NCBI GenBank assembly: GCA_016906335.1
Contig: JADEYG010000003.1
Span: forward strand, 1,116,001-1,180,000
Direction: 5' to 3'
Length of the DNA: 64,000 nucleotides
Source of the DNA: Novakomyces olei
Lineage: Eukaryota > Ascomycota > Novakomycetes > Novakomycetales > Novakomycetaceae
The position numbers were made by a program, and so were the translations under genes. How positions within the stretch are numbered: position 1 is the stretch's first letter; every line of letters begins with the position of its first letter. Under the pieces are notes generated by a model. The model made no database searches, was not told the origin of the DNA, and saw nothing but the letters and a program-made list of their open reading frames with translations. Below are positions 52,009 to 61,801 of this stretch, one piece after another.

Positions 52009-55000
52009 ATGGCAGAGAAACCGGACGAGGCTCAAGTTTTACAAAACTTGGCGCGCGCACAAACTCTTCAGCAAAAACTGACTCAGAATGCTTATCAACG
52101 GGAAAAGTATGTTGAACTCATCTCTCTTTTGCGCGAGACAAAGCAGTGGGACAGCTGGAGGGACACGTATAGTCGCATGCGATCTAAAATGCCTCTTGGC
52201 GCAGGTAAGAGTGCCTTGAAAAATTTTCAGGTCTTTTTGACATTGTGCTTTTTGTACTCTTTTATGTTTATTCGGCTCTTATTGATCTGTTGCCTTTACT
52301 TGACCTCAAATACTGTGCATGGCTTTTACTAATGTCTAGAGCTATGGACAGACAGGCTTGTCGGGGAGCTACAATTGCTGGAAACGGACGACAGTATTGC
52401 AAAAGAAGAGTTGATCAATTTGTGTGCGGAGTCTGTTAGAGAGGCTTATTCTGCATCTCTTTGGGAGGCAGTTTTCCGGTTGAGCCATGCTGTATACAGT
52501 GCCGAAACGGACACGGCAGGAGGCCGGGATGAGGAGCAGGATTCAGAGCATATGCAAAACGAGTTCTTTTGGCAGGGTGTTCGTGCCACCAAGTACGATC
52601 TGCCCAATAGTGCACGTGTATGGCGGTTGTTTGTGGAGCTGCAGTATTCGATATTTGCGCCTATCGAGGAGCTGGATGACCGGGACACTCTAGAAATTCT
52701 GGAGGAGCTCTACCGTGATCGGATTGGCACTCCGCACCAGGATATGGAGGCCACGTTTGCCGATTATTCGTCGATAGTGACGCGCCTGCATCCAGACAAG
52801 TATGAGGGGCTTATGGTCCAGGCCAATGCTGACTATGCTGCGGCCCACAGTGTGTGGAACGAGCGAGAGCATTACGAGCTGCGTTTACGTCATGAGGATT
52901 CGTTGGCCGTTTACCTCGAGTACCTTGGGTTTGAGACCATACCGGAATTGAAGCATGTACTGTTTGAGAGGGCACTGGAAAAGCACCTCCTTGAGCCCTC
53001 TGTCTGGCTCGGCTACACAAGTTTTCTGGGAAGCGAGCAAGACCTTGGCGAGTCTGGGCTGCCTTGCGATACCGCACAGGACGCAGCATTAAAGGCTACC
53101 CGACTATGCCCATGGTCGGGCAATCTGTGGGCCGAGTACTTTTATTGTTTTGCTCTTGCTGCTCCAGAGATTGAAGACTTCCGGGCTAGAGTTGTTCGTG
53201 CCACCAAGATGGCAGTCTTACAAAGCAATGCCCGTGAATGGCTACATGCTGTTTATGGTGTGGGAAATGCTCTAGTAGTTTTACTAGAGTTGAGGTCGGA
53301 TGACGATACCGTGTTTAATGCTAGTATCGATTTGCTCAATAGCTTGGACAAGCAGTTTTATTTCAGTAAGAGTACACGTTAATTTTTTCACTTTATTATA
53401 CTTGTTTACATGGCTTTCGAATCTTTTTTTATTTGTTATTATCAAGTAGAGTTCCGCTGACAGCTGTTTTAGGTTTCACAAAAAAACACAATATCACTGA
53501 CCCAGAGTATGGGATTGCATTAGCAATGATTCAGGTGTACACAATGAACGGCCGAATCAAAGAGGCACAAGGCCAATGGAACAAACTTGGACGTTTGCAT
53601 GCACAAGAGCACACGTATTGGCTCAGAAAGTACAAATGGGCGCTCGATGTCGAGCCAGAAACTGCTATTGAGTCCTTATTAGAAGCCTTCGGCTATGTGC
53701 TGGATGATCCCCGGCCATTGGCGAGCATGATAGAGTACCTGGGCATCGGATCGGGCGTGAATGCCCACCATTATCGCTACTCAGAGGCCGTTCGCAAGAG
53801 TCGTGAATACTGCCTAGCCTGGACGGAGGCCAAACTTGCAGAGCAGCAGCAGGTCTATGCGGCTTACCAGCACGATATAGAAGCCAGCGCGAGCCAAGGG
53901 GAAGGGAAACGCAAGTCTGAGGAGGATACGGCAGCCGCTGACGGCAAAACGTCCACGGGGCCTAAAAAGCGGGTACGAATACTGGCGCCTGGTGAAGAGG
54001 AGGAGAAGGCGGTAGATCAGGGAAGAAATCGTGAGCATAATGAAGTCATAGTATCAAATTTATCGAGGAAAACGACGGAGGAAGCGGTAAGGCAGCTTTT
54101 CTTTGATTGTGGGACGATAGTTGCGCTCACTTTAAAGCAGCCAATTCTGGCAGAGGGCTCCAGCGAAGATATTAATGGGGATACAAAAATTGGAGCGTGT
54201 GCTCTTGTTGAGTTTCAAACGCACGACGGATTCCTATCGGGCCTGACGAAGGATCATCGCCGGATCTTGCAAGCCCCGGACCCGGACGATAATAGCAGCA
54301 GCAGCAGCAGCAGTGACTTACAGGAAGTACGTGTTCACTCAGCCGAGGGTACTGACTTGTTTGTGACTAATTTTAGTCCGCTGTACGATACAGCGGCAGT
54401 CGCAGAATTGTTTGTCCAGTTTGGGCCTGTGCTAGACGTCCGTTTCCCGAGCCTAAAAGTGAAATCGACACGACGCTTTTGCTATGTGCAAATGCTCTAT
54501 GCAGACAATGCGGCAGCTGCAGTCGCTGCGCTTGATAATACGAGTATCCAAGGCAGAAACATCGTTGTAAAGTTATCAGATCCTGCTCAAAAAAGCAGGA
54601 GATCTGGTCCGATTGCGGAGAGACGGGAAGTATATGTACGCGGGCTCGTACCAGCAGCCACGGAAGAACAGCTGCGGCAAGTGTTTGCCTCTGCCGGCAA
54701 TGTAGAGTCGGTTAGAATCCCATTACGGCCGCCGCTGAACACGCTTAATTACGGTTATGGCTATGTTGTGTTTGCAACCGCACAAGAGGCACAACGTGCT
54801 CTTGATACGCTGGAGGGTCACGCAATGGGAAGCACAAGGCTGGTATTGAGCCTTTCTGAGCACAGAAATCGGTCTGGTCATCGGGGCAAGCCGCAAAGAG
54901 GCAGTGACGAAGACGCAGGCGGAGGAAGTACTCTTGGCGAAGAAAAATCGAGTCAAAATAGTGATAAAGCCGAAAGCAAACAAACTTTTGGATCTAGTAA

Positions 55001-55610
55001 AAGCTCAGAACTGGGCCAGTTGATCCGTGATAAGTCTTTGGGTGTTAGATGCGTGGCAGACACGGTTAGTGCTGTTAGGCTGCAAGCGTTGTTTGAGCAG
55101 TATGGGCGTGTAGTGAGAGTAGACATGCATCCAGAGCATGGTGGCGCTATTGTGGAGTTTGATACAGTTGTAGTATGCCTATTCTCTTTTTTTTTTTATT
55201 CTATTTGTCTATTATTCTCATTTTATTTAGTTTATTTATGAACACAAGATTAATTGTAAAATTCATGCTAATTTTTCCAGGAAGCAGGCAAAGCGCAAAT
55301 GGCGGTGGACGGTACGGAGCTAGATGGTGTCTCTATCGCAGTGGGAACGGTGGACGAACTCATGAATCAGCAGAAGGCTGTTGCTGGGCGCAGCCAAAAT
55401 AACGCAAAAGCAAAAGATGAGGCATCTGCACACCCTCGGCCACCTGCAAGCACAGCTTTCCGGCCCCGTCGACGACTTGAGGCTCCTTCGCGATCTTTGG
55501 TTCTGCGACAGACGGCAGATAGAAAGGGAGCAGACAAGCAAGAAGCCATCACTTTGCCCTCTGGAAACAAATCAAACGCTGATTTTCGTGCAATGTACTT
55601 GAACAACTAG
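52009..55610 (+). CDS. PRP24: U6 snRNP protein Prp24/SART3
   Basis: Anneals U4 and U6 snRNAs and recycles the snRNP. There are four exons: 52009-52204, 52340-53365, about 53473-55172 and 55281-55610, giving 1083 residues. The N-terminal half is made of HAT-type helices (ELWTDRLVGELQLL, SVWLGYTSFL, NLWAEYFYCFALA). Four RRMs follow: EVIVSNL near residue 597, DLFVTNF near 700, EVYVRGL near 793 and a divergent one near 930. The C-terminus KSNADFRAMYLNN is the Lsm2-8 binding motif of Prp24/SART3. The HAT region is present in most fungi but absent from budding yeast Prp24. The acceptor of exon 3 is uncertain: 53452, 53464 and 53473 are all in frame. Confidence 0.92.
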
Positions 55611-55917
55611 CAGCTCTCTGGTGAAAAACGAATTTGGGAGATTGGGAATGGTACGTCGATCGCGAGTGGTCAGCTCTGCAAGCTTGTGAGCATACTATAT
55701 AATGAAATGTATATACAAACTACCTATTGGCTCCATTAATGAATGGGAGTGTAGTGCCTTTCCACACATGAAAACAAACATAATTAATACCGTACACTAA
55801 CCCTCACTCAAGGTAAACCCTAATTTATCCTACCCCTCTTCAAATGTAATGCCTGAAACCCTAACCCTATATATAAGAATTTTACGGAGAAATCAGTATA
55901 CGCTAATCGTGTGCGCT
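55611..55917. other. Convergent spacer PRP24/MFS with telomere-like motifs
   Basis: 307 bp between two 3' ends. TAACCCT (55798-55804), AAACCCTAA (55815-55823) and AAACCCTAACCCTA (55856-55869) lie within 75 bp of each other. This is not a promoter for either flanking gene. Confidence 0.7.
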
Positions 55918-57552
55918 TCACATTGAGGCCTTGCCTTGCGGCTCAAAGGGCACAAGACACACAATCAGCCCGGCAAGTATGAACAGTGCTCCGCTAACAT
56001 AAACGGGAACAGCGGTAGAAAGGTCACCGTACATGGCAATAATAGGAGCAATTACGCCAAGGACACGGTTAGCAGTGGCGAAAAGAGCATTGCCAGTCCC
56101 GCGATCCTTCGTGGGCAGTATCTCTGGGGTGAAGGCATACAGCACTCCGTACATGACGTTACTGCAAAAGTTGTATGCACAGTTCCAGCCGAGCAGTGCC
56201 GGGGAGGACCGTGCAGTGGTAGAGCAAAATAAAAAGACGCCCGTCAGAACAGTAGAAACAGCAAGTGTCCCACGTCTCCCGAACCGGGGCAGTTCTACAC
56301 AAAAGGCGCCCAGTATTGCGCCCGGAACACCCATGCAAGCGATAATTGCATTGTTACGGTAAGTAATATACGTGGACGACGCATCGGCAAACGTAGCCCC
56401 TCGTGTAGCCAGCAAGTATGGTAAAAAGTTGTTGTAAAGCGGGAAAGCCAGTCCTACAACGGCCCAGAAAATCAGTAGAAGCGTGGTGGCGTAAACCAAT
56501 TTTCTCGTTGAAAAGAGCGCTCGAAAATGGTGGAGCCGGAACTTTTGCAGTTGCTGTACAGCAGCTTCTTTAGCAGACACGACATTGTTTGTGGAGTCAT
56601 TGACGATGTTATTATTCGCTGCCGGTTCGCACCTTTGCAGGTGGTCAATGGTGAGAGCAGTTTGCTTGTGGTTGTACTTTGCCAGCTTGTGCATTACTTC
56701 AACCGCCTCCCCGTCCCGGCCCTTGCCCATAAGATATTTGGGGCTCTCCCACAGGTGAAACACAAAGAACCGTAGACAAAACATCAGCACGGCGAGGCTG
56801 CCGGCCACGATAACGAGGTAGCGCCAGCCAAAGTTATCCCGCCGCCGGCAAGGGCTTTCGTCAGGGCTGCAAGAGATATTGCCCAGCAAGGGCCAAGCAA
56901 TGAGCGTAATAAACAGCTGTCCAATGCTCCACCATATCGTCATAAACGTCATTATCCACTGGTGGCTGGCGGGTAAAAACTCTATAAGAATCGCACTGTC
57001 CACGGGGAGATTGCCCCCTACGCCGATGGACCATAGCCCGACAAACACGCAGGCGCCCGCGTACGTGGGCGACCCGGCGCAGACGAGACCGAAAACGGCA
57101 GTCACGCCAATGGTGGCGTTGAATGCGGGGCGACGACCGAATACGTCACACCCGAACCCCCACGCAACGGCGCCGATAAGGAGTCCAATGTTTTGCGATA
57201 GTGACAAATATTCCGGTTTTGCGGGGTGAAACTCTGCCGCTACGGGCGTGAGAATAAGGCTCGTGGTAATGGGCCAGAGATTGTCGCTCAGCCAGCCAAA
57301 GCCAATGACCAGCACAAGGCCCCACTGGTACCGGCCCATGCCGATACTCTGCAGTGCCGTGTTTAGCACATGAGCTTTGGCCTGGTACACGGGGTCTAGT
57401 GTGCCCTCGGGCAGAACGTCTTTCACGTTTATGGACGAGGACACGTCTGAAAGCTGCTCGACCGTCTCGTCAGCTTTAGACGCGGCCTGTTTTACTTCAT
57501 TGCGCGAGTCTGTAAGGTCCACGGTGGGGTACGAATCGCTCCGTGTCGCCAT
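55918..57552 (-). CDS. MFS transporter, SV2/SVOP or sugar-porter-like
   Basis: Twelve-segment membrane transporter of the major facilitator superfamily, 544 residues in one exon. A cytosolic N-terminus of about 80 residues (rich in Asp, Ser and Val) precedes the first helix. The loop 2-3 signature is GCDVFGRRPAF, and a second, weaker copy, LPRFGRRGTLA, lies in the C-terminal half. A long central loop contains LWESPKYLMGKGRDGEAVEVM, which is typical of the SVOP/phosphate/sugar-porter branch (PESPR-like motif). IGVGGNLPVDSAILIEFLP fits the same group. Substrate cannot be inferred. The gene is divergent from the transketolase-family gene 1.57 kb away. Confidence 0.88.
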   Translation of the reverse strand: MATRSDSYPTVDLTDSRNEVKQAASKADETVEQLSDVSSSINVKDVLPEGTLDPVYQAKAHVLNTALQSIGMGRYQWGLVLVIGFGWLSDNLWPITTSLILTPVAAEFHPAKPEYLSLSQNIGLLIGAVAWGFGCDVFGRRPAFNATIGVTAVFGLVCAGSPTYAGACVFVGLWSIGVGGNLPVDSAILIEFLPASHQWIMTFMTIWWSIGQLFITLIAWPLLGNISCSPDESPCRRRDNFGWRYLVIVAGSLAVLMFCLRFFVFHLWESPKYLMGKGRDGEAVEVMHKLAKYNHKQTALTIDHLQRCEPAANNNIVNDSTNNVVSAKEAAVQQLQKFRLHHFRALFSTRKLVYATTLLLIFWAVVGLAFPLYNNFLPYLLATRGATFADASSTYITYRNNAIIACMGVPGAILGAFCVELPRFGRRGTLAVSTVLTGVFLFCSTTARSSPALLGWNCAYNFCSNVMYGVLYAFTPEILPTKDRGTGNALFATANRVLGVIAPIIAMYGDLSTAVPVYVSGALFILAGLIVCLVPFEPQGKASM

Positions 57553-59119
57553 TGCTTGCCCACTTTTTTTTTCAAAGGCCTTTTTGTTCGTTCTCGTTTA
57601 CTTTTATTCCTTCTCGTCGTTCTCGTTGCTTTGCTCGACGATTCCCGATCAGATACAGTACTCGGCTGCTGGATGTGCTGCGTGACAGCGATCAGGGCGG
57701 CTCTGAGTGTGCGATTTGCCGTTCAATGGACGGCTGAACGGCGACTCGTCGTTCAATTGCGGCTCAACTGTTTCAATTCGCCTATGAGATCATTGTGATC
57801 GCCATGTTTGGGTTTACGGGCTTATCGTAACGACACGGGGTATTACTTGAACGTGGGAGTAGGAGTTTGGCCAAGGGGATTTAAAAGTGAATTTAACGTT
57901 TTTGCTGTAATTATAGCTTATAATAATAATTAATTTAATAATTAATAATTAATTTAATAATTAATATTGTTGAAGATAGAAGGTTGGAATTTGTTCTTAT
58001 GGTAGATTAAATGAATTAGAACCTCTCGATTGCTTTAGCTGAATCCCCCGAGGGGTATGAGGGTTCGCTTGAGCTGTATATATATAACTATGTATTTTTG
58101 AGTGAGGTCCTGTAAAGCAAAAGTCAAACAACTGACACTAATGGTAGAGTTGTCTTAGCCGGTCAGTGAGTCGGCAAGTGTACCATTATAAGGGGATAAT
58201 AGATTCATATTTCAACAAATAAAATTCAATAATCAATAATTAATGATCAATAATTATTTTATATAAAATATTTTATTAAATATAGTCGTCAATTTGCTCA
58301 AATAGTAAAATGAGTGGTAGTCGGTATATTAAATTATATTCTAGTTCGAGTTGGTCCATACTCGTGTTGGAACTATTGGCTCCTGTCGTGCAAATTGTAG
58401 GCTCAATTGCACGCCGGTTCAGTGTTTTAGTCTACATTTTAAATGCTATTTCTCTACCTCGATGCTAGAACTTTATTTATCATTAGTGTAATTTTATTAG
58501 CGACTAGTGCAAGAAGTGTACATACTAAACTCCCCGCTCCACAATACAGACGGGACAAACAAATTGGGGATTGCTGACACTCCTGGTATGTTTGAGGAGA
58601 TATTCTATTGTACAAGAAACCTAGATTTACGGTATTTTCGAACAATCCATAAAAGAGCACCGTTGTTTCGACACCTTTGCACCCTCTACATGGGATATTC
58701 CTACCGTGAATGACAAAATATGGAAAGAAAGCCAGAGCTTAAAAAACGCTAGATTATTTAAATGATCTATATTTGTAATATAATAAATAAATAAATATGG
58801 TAAATAAATTTTTAATAATTAATATAATTATTCAACAGAAAGCAGAGTCTGAAAGAGACAGAAAAGAAAAAAGGACAAAGTAGGCTTCACCAAGTGTTGG
58901 CGAACGCGAAACATGAGTATACAAACCAAAGAGCAAAATATAGACGCCGCCACGAGCCCACGGCCCCCGACATTGCTTGGCACTCCCACGCGTGATTAAT
59001 GTCATAGCACTGACATAATTCTTTATTATAATCTATACACGATGATGTCATGCTCCTCGACCACTCGAGTATAAAACGGCTTTGCCGCCACGCGCCCAGT
59101 AGCACAAACCCCAATCAAC
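57553..59119. other. Divergent spacer MFS/transketolase-family
   Basis: 1.57 kb. AATTAATAATTAATTTAATAAT repeats near 57920-57965. A doubtful 68-codon ORF at 58507-58713 is not supported. The right end holds the TATA box of the transketolase-family gene. Confidence 0.5.
59070..59076 (+). promoter_or_regulatory. TATA box of transketolase-family gene
   Basis: TATAAAA, 44 nt before the start codon at 59120, the best TATA match seen in the window. If transcription starts about 30 nt downstream, the 5' leader is only about 15-20 nt. Confidence 0.6.
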
Positions 59120-61042
59120 ATGACAGGCGCCAAATTCCCCGTAGATTTGCAGCAGTTTAAGCGACTCCAGCTTGACGCGAAGCAGCCAGAGCTGACGAGC
59201 GAACAAAGGGCAGATTTGTTACACAATATTGGCGTGTTTAGAGACGCGATTGTAGCCTTTACAGCTACTGGAGCAGCCCGAGGCGTCTCTGGTCACACGG
59301 GCGGCCCCTTTGACACTGCGCCTGAAGTCTGTGTCTTGCTCGGCCTTATCAATGGGGACCCCAACGGCTATGTCGACACTCTGTTTGACGAGGCCGGTCA
59401 CCGAGTGGCCACGCAGTACCTTTTGGCCGCTCTGCACGGCGACATTGCCCCCGACCATCTGCTCAGCTACAGAGCAGCCGGGTCGAAACTGCCGGGCCAC
59501 CCGGAGCTCGGACTGACGCCCGGCATAAAGTTCTCCTCCGGCCGCCTCGGCCACCTGTGGGGTATGGTCAACGGCATCGCTATGGCCAACAAGGGCAAAT
59601 CCGTATTCCTGCTCGGGTCGGACGGGTCTCAGCAAGAAGGCGATGACGCAGAGGCAGCTCGTGTCGCGGTCGCCAACAACCTGAACGTCAAGCTCTTCAT
59701 CGACAACAATGACGTCACTATCGCAGGGCACCCTTCGCAGTACCTCAAGGGGTATGACGTAGGCCGAACCTTGGACGGCCATGGGCTTAAAGTCGTGCGG
59801 GCAGAGGGCGAAAACATTGACGCGCTTTACGCTGCCATTTGCGCAGTAGTGAGCCACGACGGTCCCGCCGCCGTCGTTGTCAACCGCAAAATGGCGCCTG
59901 GAATCGTAGAAATTGAAGGCCAAACCCACGCGCACGATGTTATTCCCGTGGCAATAGCCAAAAACTACCTCACCAAGCGTGGGTACAGTGCAGAGTCGCT
60001 GGCGTTTTACGACCAAATCAAACCGGGATCCAACCCTCACAGCTACGAGGGCTCTACTGTAGAAAAGGCGGCAAACCGGTCTATATTCGGAGAGGCTGTA
60101 AACGCGGTTCTGGACCAGTTGAGCAAGGGTGAGGCACACGACAGGGTTATGGTCATTGATTCTGACCTCGCCGGGTCGACTGGCTTGAAAGCCATTCAAA
60201 CAAAACACCCTGAAGTGTTTGTTGCCTCTGGCGTCATGGAACGAGGCAATTTCTCTGCCGCTGCCGGGTTTGGCTTTGGCAGCAAGGGCGAACGGCAGGG
60301 CGTGTTTTCCACTTTTTCTGCGTTCTTGGAAATGTGTATCTCTGAGATTACAATGGCCCGTTTGAACAATTGCACTGTCCTCTCCCACTTTTCCCATAGC
60401 GGAGTCGACGAGATGGCCGATAACACGTGCCATTTCGGACTGAACCATTTCTTTGCCGATAATGGGCTTATGGACGCAGAAGTAACACGGCTCTATTTTC
60501 CCGTGGACGGTGAGCAAATGAAGGCAGTAGTAAACAAGGTCTTTTGGGATCAGGGCTTGCGCTTCATCTTTTCTACTCGCTCAAAGCTGCCCTACATCCT
60601 CAAGGAAGGCAGCAGCGATGAAAAGATGTACGGGCCTGGCTACGAGTTTACTCCTGGCAAGGAAGAGTTTATCCGCCGTGGCAGTGCTGGCTACGTTGTT
60701 TCCTACGGCGATATGGTCTACCGCTCTCTCGATGCTGTAGAACGGTTGCGCCGTGAGGGCTTGGACGTTGGTCTTGTTAATAAGCCAACACTTAACGTTG
60801 TTGATGAGGACGCTATCAAGGTTTATGGGTCTGCGCCTTTTGTTTTGGTCGTTGAATCAATCGCACAAAAGACCGGACTCGGTTCACGCTTGGGTACACA
60901 CCTGCTAGAACGGAGTTTGACGCCCAAGTTTAATGCTATTGGCGCTGTTAAAGAGGGGTCCGGTGGACTGTATGAGCAGATCAATGCTCAGGGACTCGGC
61001 CCGGACGATATTTTGCAAGCAATCAAGAAAATTGCAAAGTGA
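59120..61042 (+). CDS. Transketolase-family thiamine-diphosphate enzyme
   Basis: ThDP-dependent two-carbon-transfer enzyme of the transketolase superfamily, 640 residues in one exon. The N-terminal ThDP domain has GHTGGPFDTAPEV near residue 58, GRLGHLWGMVNG near 141 and the cofactor motif GSDGSQQEG...DNNDVTIAG near 167-205. The Pyr domain contains VIDSDLAGSTGLKAI and VFSTFSAFLEM, and the C-terminal domain DALRV-like GLDVGLVNKPTLN. The sequence is clearly unlike the standard pentose-phosphate Tkl1 (about 680 residues, GHPGAPMG motif), so the donor and acceptor sugars are unknown; a relative of dihydroxyacetone synthase is possible but not indicated. GC-rich codons and a TATA box suggest high expression. 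No PTS1 (ends KKIAK). Confidence 0.8.
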   Translation: MTGAKFPVDLQQFKRLQLDAKQPELTSEQRADLLHNIGVFRDAIVAFTATGAARGVSGHTGGPFDTAPEVCVLLGLINGDPNGYVDTLFDEAGHRVATQYLLAALHGDIAPDHLLSYRAAGSKLPGHPELGLTPGIKFSSGRLGHLWGMVNGIAMANKGKSVFLLGSDGSQQEGDDAEAARVAVANNLNVKLFIDNNDVTIAGHPSQYLKGYDVGRTLDGHGLKVVRAEGENIDALYAAICAVVSHDGPAAVVVNRKMAPGIVEIEGQTHAHDVIPVAIAKNYLTKRGYSAESLAFYDQIKPGSNPHSYEGSTVEKAANRSIFGEAVNAVLDQLSKGEAHDRVMVIDSDLAGSTGLKAIQTKHPEVFVASGVMERGNFSAAAGFGFGSKGERQGVFSTFSAFLEMCISEITMARLNNCTVLSHFSHSGVDEMADNTCHFGLNHFFADNGLMDAEVTRLYFPVDGEQMKAVVNKVFWDQGLRFIFSTRSKLPYILKEGSSDEKMYGPGYEFTPGKEEFIRRGSAGYVVSYGDMVYRSLDAVERLRREGLDVGLVNKPTLNVVDEDAIKVYGSAPFVLVVESIAQKTGLGSRLGTHLLERSLTPKFNAIGAVKEGSGGLYEQINAQGLGPDDILQAIKKIAK

Positions 61043-61801
61043 AATGGTCGGCGCTAATCTTTTGCGTGGGCTTTGTAGAGCATATTTATATATAAAACAT
61101 TTTAATGAGAGATACTGATAATTGTCACACTGTCGGATTTGTATGTACAGTTGTAGGTTCGGGAATAATAATGAAAAACATTAAAGGTTTTCTGGAGGAG
61201 TACTCAACCTTTGAGCTTCTTCTCAACCTTTGATCTTCTTAAAAAATGTCCATATCGTAGAGGTCTTTAAATTGAGTATGTAAATACTAATTGATAATCA
61301 ATTACTCAAAACACAAGCCTAACTGCATACAATAATTGAATATACAATCTTCCAATCAGCAGACGGAAGCAAGACGAATTGAAATGTGCATAACCCAGCG
61401 AAAATGTAGAATGGGACAGGTGGAAAAGTATGCTAATAGACAGGCTAAGTGGATCTAGGCCACTTTTTATCAGCAAACCATAAGCAAAAAAAATGAAATT
61501 GTCGATAAAAACAATATCTAATAGCCAATAGCAATTATAACGTGATCGCGGTACAAAGACTGTGACCAAAATGCTTTCAATTTAAATCGAAATATATTTC
61601 CTTAATCCGACCGCGAATTGCTTGTTCATTAAAGTTATTCGCTGGCAAGGATGACATGAAAACGACATTTGGGTCTAATGGCGCTGAGAACATAGCCAAA
61701 GGTGAGATATAGACAGATAAATCGTTCTCATCTATTTCTCGTGAAGGGCAGAACTGACCTTTGGCTTCATAGATAATACACAATGATCCTTTATTCCCTT
61801 C
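61043..61801. other. Convergent 3' spacer transketolase-family/PP6
   Basis: 759 bp, AT-rich. Minus-strand ORFs at 61306-61569 and 61577-61783 lie downstream of the phosphatase stop codon and are not supported as genes. Confidence 0.55.

Noticed and set aside
58507-58713. 68-codon ORF in the MFS/transketolase spacer
   Set aside because: No support from family, splice sites or codon use; an overlapping ORF on the other strand is equally long.
59219-60517. 432-codon minus-strand ORF opposite the transketolase-family gene
   Set aside because: Antisense shadow caused by GC-rich codons; no family resemblance.
61577-61783. Minus-strand ORF downstream of PP6 considered as its last exon
   Set aside because: The conserved YFL tail is encoded by 61802-61860, so the coding region ends before this ORF.
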